From: Przewalskia tangutica
Taxonomy: Eukaryota > Streptophyta > Magnoliopsida > Solanales > Solanaceae
Direction of reading: 5' to 3'
Length of the DNA stretch: 64,000 bases
Assembly: GCA_029844215.1 (NCBI GenBank)
Contig: CM056725.1
Coordinates: 35,990,485 to 36,054,484, forward strand
Shown: positions 46,372-58,536 of the stretch, piece by piece
Position numbering within the stretch: the first letter of the stretch is position 1
Layout: the number at the start of each line of letters is the position of its first letter
Position numbers and translations under genes: made by a program
Notes under the pieces: model-generated
The model's database searches: none
Told to the model about the DNA's origin: nothing
The model's input: only the letters and a program-made list of their open reading frames with translations

Positions 46372-46506
46372 TGTCACGACCCGACCCCGGGGCCGCGACT
46401 GGTGCCCTATTGGGGCACCGCCGTCTGTGTCGAGAGAATAGTAGCGGAACATACATAATACAAAATCTGTATAAGGTAAACATCACTGGCAAGCCGACAA
46501 GGCCGC
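46372..46506 (-). repeat. 5' LTR of element G, end only
   Basis: TGTCACGACCCGACCCCGG onward. It matches the first 135 bases of solo LTR D. Cut at 46506 by element H; the rest lies right of the window. Confidence 0.82.
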
Positions 46507-47028
46507 TGTTATACCCCGTATTTCCAGAGTATGTATGTGAGGACGTGCGTACGTTTGTACAAGCCCTAATTAGGTTAAGGATGAAATTGTGAACTTTCGA
46601 CGGAAAAGATTCCGAACCTTGTGAAGGAACTTCTACGTTTTTAATATTTTAACCGATTGCGGATTTTTCCGAGAGATGAAATATTTTGGACCAATTGGAG
46701 GGCGACATGTGTCACCCTTAGGTGGCATGTTGGACGATTTGTATGGCCAAGTGGACATGATCAAGTGGTCAAAGTCTTGGAAGATATTTTCTTTGGGTGA
46801 GTGGGAGTAGGTAGGTGCACGTTTTTTTGGGCTTGTGGGGGAGGCATTGTGGACGGTTTTCTTGAGCAAGTGGGAGGCCACTTGGCTCATTGTTGTGGGG
46901 GACATATGTCCCAATGTTGTGGTGGACATATGTCCCAACATTGTGGTGGACACTTGGTGGAAGACCTCACTTGAACAAGCTACCACATCTACACCCTCCA
47001 TTTGTTTTAATCTTGGCCCTTGGTGGTT

Positions 47029-47040
47029 CTATAAATACCC
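47029..47040 (+). promoter_or_regulatory. TATA box in 5' LTR of H
   Basis: CTATAAATACCC, 522 bases from the LTR start. Confidence 0.65.
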
Positions 47041-48921
47041 CCCCTTGCTAGCAAGACTTCTTCATCCCTTAAACATTTTCCAAGTCTCCAAAATCCCTCC
47101 CCCTCTAGTAGTGTTCTCGTCCAAGTCCTCTTCCCCCCCTCCTTGTGTTCTCGCCGAGACACACCCCCTCCCCCTTTGTGAAGCCCTCGGCCGAAACCCC
47201 CCCCCCCCCTGGTAGAAAAGTATTCTCCAAGTATTGTTACTATTCCCAAAATACCTTAGCCAAATACATTATAGTATTCCAAAGTTACCTCTATACTAAA
47301 AGCCCAGAAATACTACCTTATATCCATTAGTCACTAAACGAAACCCTGGGGAAATCTTCATAAGTTGGTTGAAGTATTAAGTAGAAGTTGTTTAGAAACT
47401 TCTAAGGGTTTCTTGGAGCCATCGGAGCGTGCAAATTAGGAGCTAAACGTTGTTCAGGATCGACATTTAAACTTGGATAATTTTGGGCTTATCGAGGTAA
47501 ATACTCTTGTCCTTCTATTGTAATTAGAGATTACATATAAGAGTAGTTTAGATTTGAGTATAAGTTATAGAAGGATGGTATAAAAGAAGAGAATTGAACT
47601 GGACTTACATAGGACTGCATTCTGATGAACTTGAGTAGTTTGGCGGGTAGGAAGTCTTTGCCCAATTTTCCGTAGCATTAAGGACCTTGCAGCAGAATAT
47701 TCTGAGTAGTCTAGACGTTGATAGGCGTGTTGACTATTATAGGTTGATACTCTGTAGCGACATATTCGACTTGGCGGTGGATTTCAGAGGAGGTATGTGA
47801 TTCTTCCTATCCTCTTGAGCATGATATTTTGATATATATATATATATATAGTACGGTAGACGTACGTGTGTTAACTAAAAAGGGTTTTACTCTGATGTCT
47901 GTTGACTTGAGTTTTAGATAATAAGAATCTTGAAGTATTTCAAAAGAATTATGAATCATTTTTGAAAGAAGAGTAATACTTAGTTTTAAAAGCTTAGGAG
48001 TTATACTAGCTTTATGGAAAGTTAGGTATAACGACTTAAGAGAGATAAAAGGAACGGTTTACTTAATTGTTTATGAAAGCCTTGTATTGATTTCGGAAAT
48101 GAGAATAAGCATCGAACAAACCACTGCAGCGTTAATAAAGGAAAATGTATTGACAAATAATTAATTATATTAAAACCAGTAGAAACCTCCATCTGCATAG
48201 AAGCTAAGATAAGACAAAATTGTATTACATTTCCTAGATCATGGCTGCTTTAATAAGGATGTTATAAACAAGAATAAACTACTCGCACATAAGATATATG
48301 TTACTCAATTTTGTTAAAAGAAGAAATTACGTTGTTAAGTGATTAGGACTATGAACTATGAAATCTTTCGAAAATAAGAGACTTAAGTATTTAAAAACAT
48401 GCAACTTGAACTTTTGGAAAAGAATGTTGTTACTTGACCTTAAAAAGGGAAAATGTGTTGGTTTAAAATAAAAGCATGGTATTGTCTTAATCTGTCTTAA
48501 AAAGGGTTTAAATGTTATGGACGTGTTATACCCCGTATTTCCAGAGTATGTACGTAAGGACGTACGTAGAAAATTTTGAAGTTTAAAGTGGCTTGGCCGA
48601 ATTATTTTGTTCACAACACCCGTTTAGAGTCGTTTTTAGACGAAACGTTTCCACAGCTTTCGTAGGGTAAATTACGGCTATGTCATTTTTAATTTTTGCG
48701 GATTTTTAGAGTGACGGAACATTTTGGACCAACGAGAGGCGACACTTGTCACCCTCATTGGAGCGTTAATGGGCGGTTGGCTTGGGCGAATTGGCCATTG
48801 TTTGGTCAAGGAGTTGGTAGGATATTTTGGGTAGATGGATAAGGTTGCACATGGCTTGATCTTGGCCTACACTTGCATAGCACTTGGCTAAATCTTGGCC
48901 ATTGGTTGGCCTTGGCTTGTA

Positions 48922-48934
48922 CTATAAATACCCC
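48922..48934 (+). promoter_or_regulatory. TATA box in solo LTR I
   Basis: CTATAAATACCCC, 398 bases from the LTR start. Confidence 0.6.
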
Positions 48935-50879
48935 TTTGGAAGACTTATTCATCCATTCCACAAAGTTTCTAAGTCTTGAAAGCCTTCCCTCTCCTTGTAG
49001 TGGTTCGTCCCTCCTCTCCCTTTGAGAAAGGCCTTTGGCCGAGCACCCTTTCCCCAGCGAGAGTCCACAGTGGGGGTAGTAGAGGGTATCACCCACTGCC
49101 TAGTTGTTCTCGTATAATACCCCCCCTCTTGGTAGAAATACTCTCAAAAGTATTGTTATAATGCCCAAATTACCTTAGCCGTATACCTGGTAGTCTTCTA
49201 AGGTTATACTTATCTGAAAAGCCGAAATACTATTATACTTCCCGTCGGTCCAAACCGAAACCACAGGAAAATCTCCATAGTTAGTTGGAGTAATTAGTAG
49301 AAATTGGTTAGAACTTCTAAGGGTTGTTTGGGCGGTCGGAGCGCTGAGTAGGAGCTAAACCTTGCTCAGGATCGACATTATAACTTGGATAATTATGGGC
49401 TTATCGAGGTAAATATCTTGTCCCTCTATTGTAATTGGAAATTACATGATTGTTAGACTATATAGTTGAAGTATACTATATATAGAACTGAACGTTGTTG
49501 TCGTGATGTCTTTTGACTTAAGCTGAATAATAAGAAACCTTTTCGAAGAGAAATCTTGAATCGTATTTACATGGGTGTATTCTGATGACTTGTGTAGCTT
49601 TTACGTGAGGTAGAATTGTGCACGTCGGATTAGGCGTATAACCCCAGTTGGCTTGGTAGGCCCGATGAGAGAGGAGATTTACGCTGTTGCGGGGAGGTCT
49701 TTGCGAATTTTACGTAGAATGTTCTACGATTAGACCTAAATGTTAATAAGCGCCTTGTGGCCTTATAGGTTGAAGTACTACGTGTGGCGCGATCTACTTG
49801 GCTTAAGGAGTAGCGCGGTTGGAAGTACTTGGGCGTTTTGCTATTAGTCGATACTCGTCGCGAGGTATGTGAACTATTCCTATCTCTTCTAGCATGATAT
49901 GTGTGAACTATGTAGTGCGGTAGACGTCGTGTGCTAAATGTATTTGATTGGGTTAAAACATAAAGTGTTATAACGGCTTTATGGGAAGTTGGTTATAACA
50001 GCTTTATGTTGGTAAGAAAATACTTGTGGTTTTTAAAAGGTAAGTGATTTGAACTATAAGTGGCTTGTTATGTGTTAATAAAGAACTTGAAGTAATACTT
50101 GTTTTTGAAAACTTAAGAGTTATACTAGCTTTATGGGAAGTTAGGTATAACGGCTTAAGAATGTTTCTTGATTTGAAATCGAATGTGTATCGACAAACCA
50201 CTGCAGCGTTAATAAAAGGAAATGTTTTGACAGATTAAGTATTATTAAAACCAGTAGAAACTTCCATCTGCATAGAAGCTAAGATGAGACAAAATGATAT
50301 TTCCTAGGTCATGGCTGCTGTAATAAGATTGTTATAAACAAGAATATCCTACTCACATATAAGGCTTATGTTTCTCAGATGGTTTAAAAGAGAATTATAT
50401 TCTTAAATAAATAAGGCTAGGAACTACGAAACCTTTCTAAAATAAGAAACGTGAACATTTGAAATTAGGCAAACTTGGACGTTTGAAAAAGAATGTTGTT
50501 ACTTGGTTTTACTAAGAGAAGTGTTTTGATTTACTTCAAAAGATAATCACTCTATTGTTATATACTACGGGTATTGTGTGACTTATGTGAACGAAACGGT
50601 TCTTTTAAAGATTTAATGTGTGAAGTACTTTGGGGATAGGTACCCGAACTTGTTAGTAGAAAGTACCTTGTGTGAATAACTTGATTGTATTGGTTTGTGA
50701 TAGCCTTGTAATACTTTCTTGTTGATTTGATAAGTAAACATGTTAGGATGCTACGTGTGTTAGTATCTTGTGATTATTATGTAAGGGGGTCACTCTTGTT
50801 GTGCTTACGTTGTCAAACGTTAAGCCCGTTGTACTGTTATTATATCACATACCCCCTTGACTTGTTATACCGAGGGCTT

Positions 50880-51290
50880 GCCACCGCTTGATGCGAGTCT
50901 ATACGGCTATCAGATCCTTGTGACTATGCGGAGTTGCGGGAGCTCTAGGATTGATCATTCCGGGTGTTTAGCCTGATGCGGGGGATGCCCTATGCGGTCT
51001 TTGAGGGACTATGCGGTCTTTGAGGGACTATGCGGGTGCGGAGCCTAGGTGGATACCGGGGTTAAGGCGCTCGATGCGCGGTATACCTCGGCGATGCAGG
51101 ACCGTGATTCGAGGAATACCTCATGCGGTGCGTGGGTGACCTATGAGGAGGCTGCGGTAGTTCAAGGATAGACGCGCATTGATCTGCGAGGCGAGTGGCC
51201 AACGATCGTGTAGTGCGGTGCAGAAAGACCTCGTGATGCAGTTTATGGTATTTGGTTTGTACTGCGGCTCTTAGTAGTCGGCTATGCCTT
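50880..51290 (+). repeat. Degenerate tandem region in solo LTR I
   Basis: Irregular repeats such as TATGCGGTCTTTGAGGGAC (twice near 51000) and ATACCTCATGCGG. Same family as in B's 3' LTR. Confidence 0.6.
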
Positions 51291-51892
51291 CGTACTTAAC
51301 CCCTTACGGTTCTATTGTGATGACTTGATGGCGTGAGTCCCTGACTTTACATGACTGGTTATTTATTGTGAACTGTAGTTTGGTTATCATACATGTCTCC
51401 TGCTTTATATAGACTACTATGATTTCATTTATGTTATTTGATTTCACATACTCGGTTTTGTTATCTTGACCTCGCCTTGGGCTGCGTTCATCTGCATGAG
51501 TAAAGGTACACCGATCGTTGATCCTCGCTCTTAGGGTCACGATTCGGCGTTTGGGAAAGCTCCGTTTCTCGGAGGCTTATCTTGGTATAGTCCCTGTTGT
51601 GGTAGGTGCTACATTCGGGGTATGGCGGGCACTGTCCGTCGTTGTTGTCATATTATTCGTAAGTGCATGTAATCTTGTTGTGGGCAGAATTTGTAAGAGG
51701 TTATGTATGTTAAAATTGCTATTTATATATATACCGAAGGTAACCGTTTTTGGTTAGCCTGTCTTCTTATTTCACTGTCATATTACATTGGTTTCATGCA
51801 TTGTCTTTATGTTCCGCTGATGACTCTGATGTTGTGTCACTAGGGTGCGGGGTAGGCACGATCCACGGACCGAGTTCGGTCGTGGCGGGGCG

Positions 51893-52455
51893 ATTCTTTC
51901 TGGAGTCCCGTAGGATGGGCGGGACATGTATTCCATACGATTCTTTACGAGTCCCGTGAGATGGCGGGACGTATATTCATACGATTCATTCCGAGTCCCG
52001 TGAGATGGGCGGAACATGTATTCCATACGATTCTTTCACCGAGTCCCGTGGGATGGGCGGGACATGTATTCCATACGATTCTTTCTGAGTCCCGTAGGAT
52101 GGGTGGGACATGTATTCCATACGATTCTTTCGAGTCCCGTAGGATGGGCGGACATGTATTCCATCACGATTCTTTCTGAACGATTCTTTCACGAGTCCCA
52201 TGGATGGCGGGACATGTATTCCATACGATTCTTTACCGAGTCCCATGAGATGGGCCGGGACATGTATTCCATACGATTCTTTACCGAGTCCCATGAGATG
52301 GGCCGGGACATGTATTCCATACGATTCTTTACCGAGTCCCATGAGATGGGCCGGGACATGTATTCCATACGATTCTTTACCGAGTCCCATGGGATGGGCT
52401 GGGACATGTATACCACCCGATTCCACCTCGTGTCCTATGGGATGGGCCGAGACAT
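51893..52455 (+). repeat. 48-bp minisatellite in 5' LTR of H
   Basis: About eleven copies of a 45-48 bp unit with CGAGTCCCATGAGATGGG and ACATGTATTCCATACGATTC. The last four full copies are almost identical, while the left copies vary. 48 divides by three, which explains open frames of up to 160 codons on both strands. Confidence 0.9.
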
Positions 52456-53092
52456 GTTATACGTATCATACGATTTATACCTAGAATGCCGGCAGTGAGG
52501 AAGGAGTTCCACGGGCATGAGGGATGACTTTAAGGGCGTGAGTCCCTGACTTGACATGACTGCTTTTATGTTGTGAACTGTAGTTTGTTATCATACATGT
52601 CTCCTGTTTTATATAAACTGTTATGATTTCATTTACAGTATTTTCAGTTTCACATACTTGGTACCTGTTATCTTGACCTCGCCCGAGCTGCGTTCATCTG
52701 CGGTAAAGGTACACGATTGTTGATCCTCGCTCTTAGGTCACGATTCAGCGTTTTGGGAAGCTCGTGTCTCGGAGGCTTATCTTTGGTATAGTCCCTGTCG
52801 TTGTAGGTACTTACATTCGGGGTATGGCGAACCTGTCGCCATTGTTGTTAAAACTCAGAGGTGCATGAATCTTGTTGTGGGCAGAGTTTGTAAAAAAAAG
52901 GGATGTAATTGTTCGGGTTCAAGTTTTTGTATATATACATGCCGAAAGGCAAATCTTCTCTTGATAAACTGTTCTCATTCTATAATTGTTTCATGTCTTA
53001 TTTTAATATTCCGTTGATTACTCTGATGTAAGTCTACTTGGGTGCCCGGGTAAGACACCAGTCACGGGCCCGGGATCGGGTCGTGACAAAAG

Positions 53093-53104
53093 TGGTATCA
53101 AAGC
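53093..53104 (+). other. Primer-binding site of element H
   Basis: TGGTATCAAAGC, one G-to-A change from the canonical form, 4 bases after the LTR end. Confidence 0.85.
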
Positions 53105-53150
53105 AGTTAATCCTCGGAAAGTGTCTACAGACCGTATCTAGTAGAGTCTT

Positions 53151-53184
53151 GATTATCGGTGTGTTGTGCACCACACCAATAATC
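53151..53184 (+). other. Leader hairpin with GTGCAC loop, element H
   Basis: GATTATCGGTGTG with CACACCAATAATC, as in A and B. GTGCAC is at 53166-53171. Confidence 0.6.
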
Positions 53185-53291
53185 GTGAGGCTATCGATAT
53201 TTAGGATTGGTTTTCATTCTTCTCATTACGAGATCGTGCCTTAGAAGGCGTGTTATAAGTTGGACCCTCTAACGTATTCTTTTATGCGATT

Positions 53292-53312
53292 ATGCCTCGC
53301 GCAGCAATCGAG
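53292..53312 (+). pseudogene. First codons of gag of element H
   Basis: ATG at 53292 gives MPRAAIE before element J interrupts the frame 21 bases in. The start matches MPRA/MPPR of the sister copies. Confidence 0.6.
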
Positions 53313-55030
53313 TGTCACGACCCGTTCGGGGCGTGGTGGTGCCTTACCGCACCGCAGTAAATACATCGAGTAATCAATGAATATAAAAACAAGACATGAA
53401 ACAATTGTAAAATGAGACACGCTTTATGTGAGAAAATGTCGCCTTCGGCATATATATATATAAACATAGTTTTGCGATTACATCCCAATATGATAGGACT
53501 ACGAGACCTCAAGAAGATAACAACTATGGCGGGACGGGGCCGCCATATACCTGAATGTACAAAACTATATACAATAAGGAGATCATACCCAAAAGTCGAG
53601 CCTCGGAGAAGATGGAGCTTCGACACCAAAGCAAAGAGATCCTAAGGATGTGGATCTAGCACTGCTTGCCCTTACTGCGGCATTTGACGCGGCCCCGAAG
53701 GAGGTCGAGACAACAGTACCAAGTATGTGAAAGTACTTAAATGAAATCAAAGCATTTAAAACCATTTGCAAATACAATCGGTTCAATTGCACATAGTGCA
53801 CATCACAAACAAGAACAATAATAATAGGTAAGCATGTGTCTTTTCTAGGCGCGAATGATCGAAGCAAGGCCAATCGCCCATAGTATCATTATCGTGCCTA
53901 ATCACGGACTTCGCGATCCATGAGTCACACTGCACCGCGTAGGTATTCTCGCATCGGGTAGCTAACCCCGGTACCTCCTCGACTCGCGATGCATAGTCTC
54001 GATAGACCGCGTAGTCACAGACCGCATAGGGCATCCCCGCGTCGGGCTAAAACACCGAATGATCAATCCGGAACTCCGCACTTCATAGTCTCACGGATCG
54101 CATGGCCGTATAGACGCATCGAGGGTGGCAAGCCCTCGGTATAACAAGTCGAGGGTAGGTGATATAATAACATTACAACCGACTTACCATTTAGCAACGT
54201 AAGCACAACAAGAATGACCCGCTTTCACAACATCACAAGACACTAACACACGTAGCATCATAATATGTCTATTTATCAATCAATCTTACTACACTTACAA
54301 ATCAATACAAGGTTTTTATAAGCAAATAAGTAAATGCGATTCTTTTTATCTTTCTTAAGTTGTTATACCTAACTTCCCATAAAGCTAGTATAACTCTTAA
54401 GCTTTTGTTTAAAAACCAATTGTTTCTCTTACATTAAAAATGATTGATATTCTTTTGAAATGCTTCAAGATCTTTATTATTCAGGCTTAAGTCAAAAGAC
54501 ATTGCCGTAGTTATTATTCAGGCTTAAGTCAAAAGACATTGCCGTAATTATTATTCAGTTAACACTCGTACGTCTACCGTACTATATATATATATTTAAA
54601 ATATCATGCTCAAGAGTATAGGAAAAATCACATACCTTCTCGGCGAAATCCATCTGCCAAGTCGAATATGTCGTGCGCAGAGAATCAGCCTATAATAGTC
54701 AAATATGTCTATCAACGTCTAGACTAGTCTGTAAGCAGTTCTAAGTAGAGGGTCCTCTATTCTACGGAAAATCGAGCAGCACTTCCCTATCCGTCGAGCT
54801 ACTCAAGTCTACTGTGAAAACAGTCCTAAGTAAGTATAGTTCAATTATTCTTCTTTTAAACCCTTCTACTGTGATAACAGTTCAATTCTATTCTTTAGTA
54901 TCCTTCAGTGTATCTTATACTCAAGTCTATAATATTCTTATATGTAATATCCAATTACAATAGAAGGACAAGAGTATTTACCTCGATAAGCCCAAAATTA
55001 TCCAAGTTAAAAGTCGCTCCTGAGCAAGGT
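53313..55030 (-). repeat. Element J, minus-strand LTR (incomplete)
   Basis: Starts TGTCACGACCCG at 53313, after TCGAG (presumed TSD). It runs to AGCAAGGT at 55030, where K enters. The body matches the minus-strand LTRs in order: terminus, GC-rich tandem region, AAGCTAGTATAACTC blocks, then the donor-like CACATACC near 54630. It continues right of the window, so solo LTR or full element cannot be told. Confidence 0.78.
53880..54140 (-). repeat. Degenerate tandem region in LTR J
   Basis: Inverted relatives of the CTATGCGG-type blocks of B and I, such as GACCGCATAGGGCATCCCCG. Confidence 0.55.
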
Positions 55031-55332
55031 TGTTATACCCCGTAGTTGCAGGGTATGTATGTGAGGACGCATGCGTGCAGTCAGTGAAATTTTGAAAAGA
55101 AAGAAAGATGTGAGTTTTCACGGAAAAGTTTCGGTTTTTGTGAAGAAAAAGGTTCGTTAATGAATTGGATTCCCAGTTTGGTATTTGGACTTCATAGATT
55201 ATATTAGAATTTTGAGATTTTATTTTGGAAATGGTCACGTGGGGCCACGGAGAAATTCTGGTTTTGTGAGCGCTTTGTTTTTGAGATTTCCGTAATTTGG
55301 ATATTTTGGAAGACGAAATACAGGCGAATCGA

Positions 55333-55350
55333 GGCGACACGTGTCACCCC
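55333..55350. promoter_or_regulatory. G-box element in 5' LTR of K
   Basis: GGCGACACGTGTCACCCC, the palindrome core GACACGTGTC with changed flanks. The 3' LTR has the same form near 60840. Confidence 0.5.
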
Positions 55351-55694
55351 GTGTGGCACCCTTGGCGATTTACATTTGTGCACACACCCTTTGGTTAAGT
55401 CGTTTTTGACTAAACGTTTTCGTAACTGCGAAGGAAAATTCGGCTATGTCGTTTTGTATTTTTGCGGATTTTTAGAGAAGAAACATTTTGGACCAGCGGG
55501 AGGGTGGCGTGTGTCACCCGCCACGATGAAACATATGGGGCGCACTGGCGATTTGAGGGCAAGTTGTGGTAGATATTTGTGTAGATATTTGTGAGGTTTT
55601 AAGGAGTAGGGTCTAGGGTGCACTTGGCTTGATCTTGGCCTTACACTTGCCTTGCACATGGCTTGATCTTGGCCATTGGTTGGCTTTTGGTTTT

Positions 55695-55707
55695 CTTATA
55701 AATACCC
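55695..55707 (+). promoter_or_regulatory. TATA box in 5' LTR of K
   Basis: CTTATAAATACCC, 664 bases from the LTR start. Confidence 0.65.
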
Positions 55708-57599
55708 ATGGCTTCAAGACTTCATTCATCCAAAATGTTCCAGTCTTGCTATCCTTCCTCTCCTCTTGTTTGACTCGTCCAAGAGCCCCACTAGTAAAGG
55801 CCTTTGGCGAGAGTCCCCTCCCCTTTGTGGTGCTAGCCAGTGGGGTACCACCACTAGCCTAGTTGTTTTCGTATAATACCCTCCCTCGTGGTATTGAAAT
55901 ACTTCTCTAGTATTGTTATAATGCCCAAAATACCTTAGCCTTGTACCTTGTAGTATTCCAAAGATACCTCTTTACGTGAAGTCAGGAAATACTACCTTTT
56001 GTCCTTTAGTCTCAAACCGAAACCCAAGGAAATCTTCATAGTTGGTTGAAGTATTTGAGTAAGTTAGTTAGAACTTCTAGGGTTGTTTGGAGTGGTTTGG
56101 GCGCGGTGGAGCTAAACCTTGCTCGGGATCGACATTATAACTTGGATAATTTTGGGCTTGTCGAGGTAATTATCTTGTCCTCTATTGTAATTGGCACTTA
56201 CAGGGTTGTTAGAATATAGAGTTGACGTATACTAGATATGGACCTATACGTAGGATTCGGCAATGTCTTTTGACGTAAGCCTGAAGAATAAAGAACTGAA
56301 TCACGTATTTACATAGGGTGTATTGCGGTAGACTTGTGTAGAATTGTACACGTCAGGTTAGGCGTGTAAACCCACCTGGTTGGCTTGGTAGCCGGCCTCG
56401 ATAGAGGAGGAGATTTATCTTTGTTGCGGGAGAGGTGTTCTTGAATTTTCTATAGAAAGATCGAAACTTGTGTTTTGGGGTTAATAGACGTTTGTGACCT
56501 TTATCGGTGAAAGTACTAAGAGGAGCGTATTCTACTCGAGAGTGGAAAGGGCTAGCAGGTTGTAGTACTTGGAGCATTTTGCTTATTGTCGATAAATCGT
56601 CGCGAGGTATGTGAACCTCTTCCTATCTTTTCTAGCATGATTGTTGTGAACTATGTAATGCGGTAGACGTACATGTGCTAAGTGATTTGGTTGGTTTAAA
56701 ACATAGGGTGTTATAATAGCTTTATGGGAAGTTAGTTATAACGACCTTATGTAAGTGAAAATGGTTTCTTGATGTTAGAAGTTAAGAGACTTGATCTTAT
56801 AAGATAAGAGACTTAACTTATTTGTTTTAATGTGGATGTTTGTGTGAAACCTCATTCGTGAGTAATGAGTACTTGGTTTTAAAGGGATAATGTTTCTTGA
56901 TTTGGGAATCGTAATGTGTATCGACAGCACCAACCGCGGCGTTAATAAAGGAAAATGTATTGAATAATGATGTGTTGTATTAAAACCATAGAAACCTCCA
57001 TCTGCATAGAAGCTAAGATAAGACAAAATGATATTACATTTTCTAGATCATGGTCTTTGTAATAAGATCGTTATAAACAAGAATAAACTACTCACATATA
57101 TGACATATGTTACTCAATTGTTCTAAAAAGGAATCAGTGATTAAGTTTGGGAACTATGAAACCATTTGAAAATGAGAAGCTTGAGTAATTGAAACTAGGC
57201 AAGCTGGAACTTAGGAAAAGAATGTTGTTACTTGGTTTTGAAAAGGAAGGTGGGTTGGTCATTCTAATACTACGGTATCGGGTGACTTTATAAAAGAAAT
57301 GGATCTCTTTTAAAAGAACTTAACGTATGTAGTACTTTGGGGTTAAAACCCGACTTTGGCATAAAATGAAAGTACTTTGAGTTGTGTGAAACTTGCCTAT
57401 GCTTGTTGTTGTGAAACTTGCCTATGCTTGTTGTTGTGAAACTTGCCTATGCTTGTGATGATAGCCTTTGTTGTGCAAGTGTGGTATTTACGTATTCTGG
57501 CGTCTCTCGATAGAGGCGGTCGACTTGTCGAGAACTTACTTGGGCGTCTTTGGCGGTGATGGAGAATTCCACGGGTATGTTTCCATTTTGATTCTTGTC

Positions 57600-57985
57600 T
57601 TGTTGTTGATGTCACATGGACATGTCTGCCGTCTGAATTAGGGGCATGCGGCCGTGCGGTCGGGTTGATTACGATATATTGTTATTGTGGTCACATGGAC
57701 ATGTCTACACCGTCTGAGAATTCGGGGCATGCGGCCGTGCGGTCGGGTTGATTACGATATATTGTTATTGTGGTTACATGGACATGTCTACACCGAGGTA
57801 AATTAGGGGCATGTGGCCCGTGCGGCAGGTTGATCACCCAAAGATATTATTGTTGATGTCACATGGGCGTGTCTACCGAGGTAGAATTCGGGCATGTGGC
57901 CGTGGGGCATTGGTATTATTGTTGCATCATGGACATGTCTACCGTCGCAGTCGGGGCATGCGGCCGTGATGCGAACATGATTGAT
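57600..57985 (+). repeat. Minisatellite in 5' LTR of K
   Basis: About five units holding TCACATGGACATGTCT and GGGGCATGCGGCCGTGCGG. The same family as in C, more degraded and with shortened units. Confidence 0.8.
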
Positions 57986-58342
57986 GTTGTGGGCGTGAGA
58001 CCCATAGTTATATTTGAGTGATGACTTGAGGCGTGAGTCCTCGATGGATATGATCGCTTTTATGTTGTGGCGTAGTTTGGTTATCATACATGTCTCTGCT
58101 TTATATAGACTAGTATGATTTCATTCTGATATTTTACGATTTCACATACTTGGTACTGTTGTCTTGACCTCCTTGGTGGCGTATAAAGAGGCGAGCCTCT
58201 CACTGAAACGAGCGAGCGAAGTGGCTCTCCGTATGGCACATCACGAGAAGGGCGTTGGGCATGCCTCGAGGATCGCGGCCGGTACACTTTGTAGGTCGCT
58301 GAGAAGGTTAATGCCTCGAGCGGCCGGCAGCGATTACAAAAG

Positions 58343-58354
58343 TGGTATCAGGCG
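58343..58354 (+). other. Primer-binding site of element K
   Basis: TGGTATCAGGCG, 4 bases after the LTR end. A variant of the canonical form. Confidence 0.8.
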
Positions 58355-58395
58355 ATTAATCCTCGGAAAGTGTCTGACCGTGTCTAGTAAGTCTT

Positions 58396-58428
58396 GATTA
58401 TCGGTGTGTTGTGCACACATCTATAATC
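58396..58428 (+). other. Leader hairpin with GTGCAC loop, element K
   Basis: GATTATCGGTGTG and ACATCTATAATC around TTGTGCAC. One C is missing beside the loop. GTGCAC is at 58411-58416. Confidence 0.5.
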
Positions 58429-58536
58429 GGAGGCTATAGGACATTTAGGATTGGTTTCCATTCTTCTCATTACGAGATCGTGCCTTAGAGCCGTGTTGTA
58501 AGTTGGACCCTCCGACGTATCTCGTTTCTACCGATT

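Larger units (their letters stand above)
48524..51887 (+). mobile_element. Solo LTR I inside H's 5' LTR
   Basis: A plus-strand LTR of about 3364 bp without PBS or PPT. It starts TGTTATACCCCG. Its end reads GGTCGTGGCG, where other LTRs read GGTCGTGACA, so the terminal CA is changed. The flanks GGACG (48519-48523) and GGGCG (51888-51892) fit a 5-bp TSD with one mismatch. It carries a TATA box at 48922 and a donor-like GAG|GTATGT at 49865. Confidence 0.72.
46507..53088 (+). repeat. 5' LTR of element H (split by solo LTR I)
   Basis: From TGTTATACCCCG to GGGTCGTGACA followed by AAAG and the PBS. It is about 3.2 kb without I. It carries TATA at 47029 and a 48-bp minisatellite at 51893-52455. The site where I entered is at the left edge of that minisatellite. 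Confidence 0.8.
55031..58338 (+). repeat. 5' LTR of element K
   Basis: TGTTATACCCCG to GCGATTACA, followed by AAAG and the PBS. It carries TATA at 55695, a donor-like GAG|GTATGT at 56607, a short triplicated block near 57387-57460 and a minisatellite at 57600-57985. Confidence 0.88.

Noticed and set aside
51986..52498. Overlapping open frames of 146 and 160 codons near 52 kb
   Set aside because: They are produced by the 48-bp minisatellite in H's LTR on both strands.
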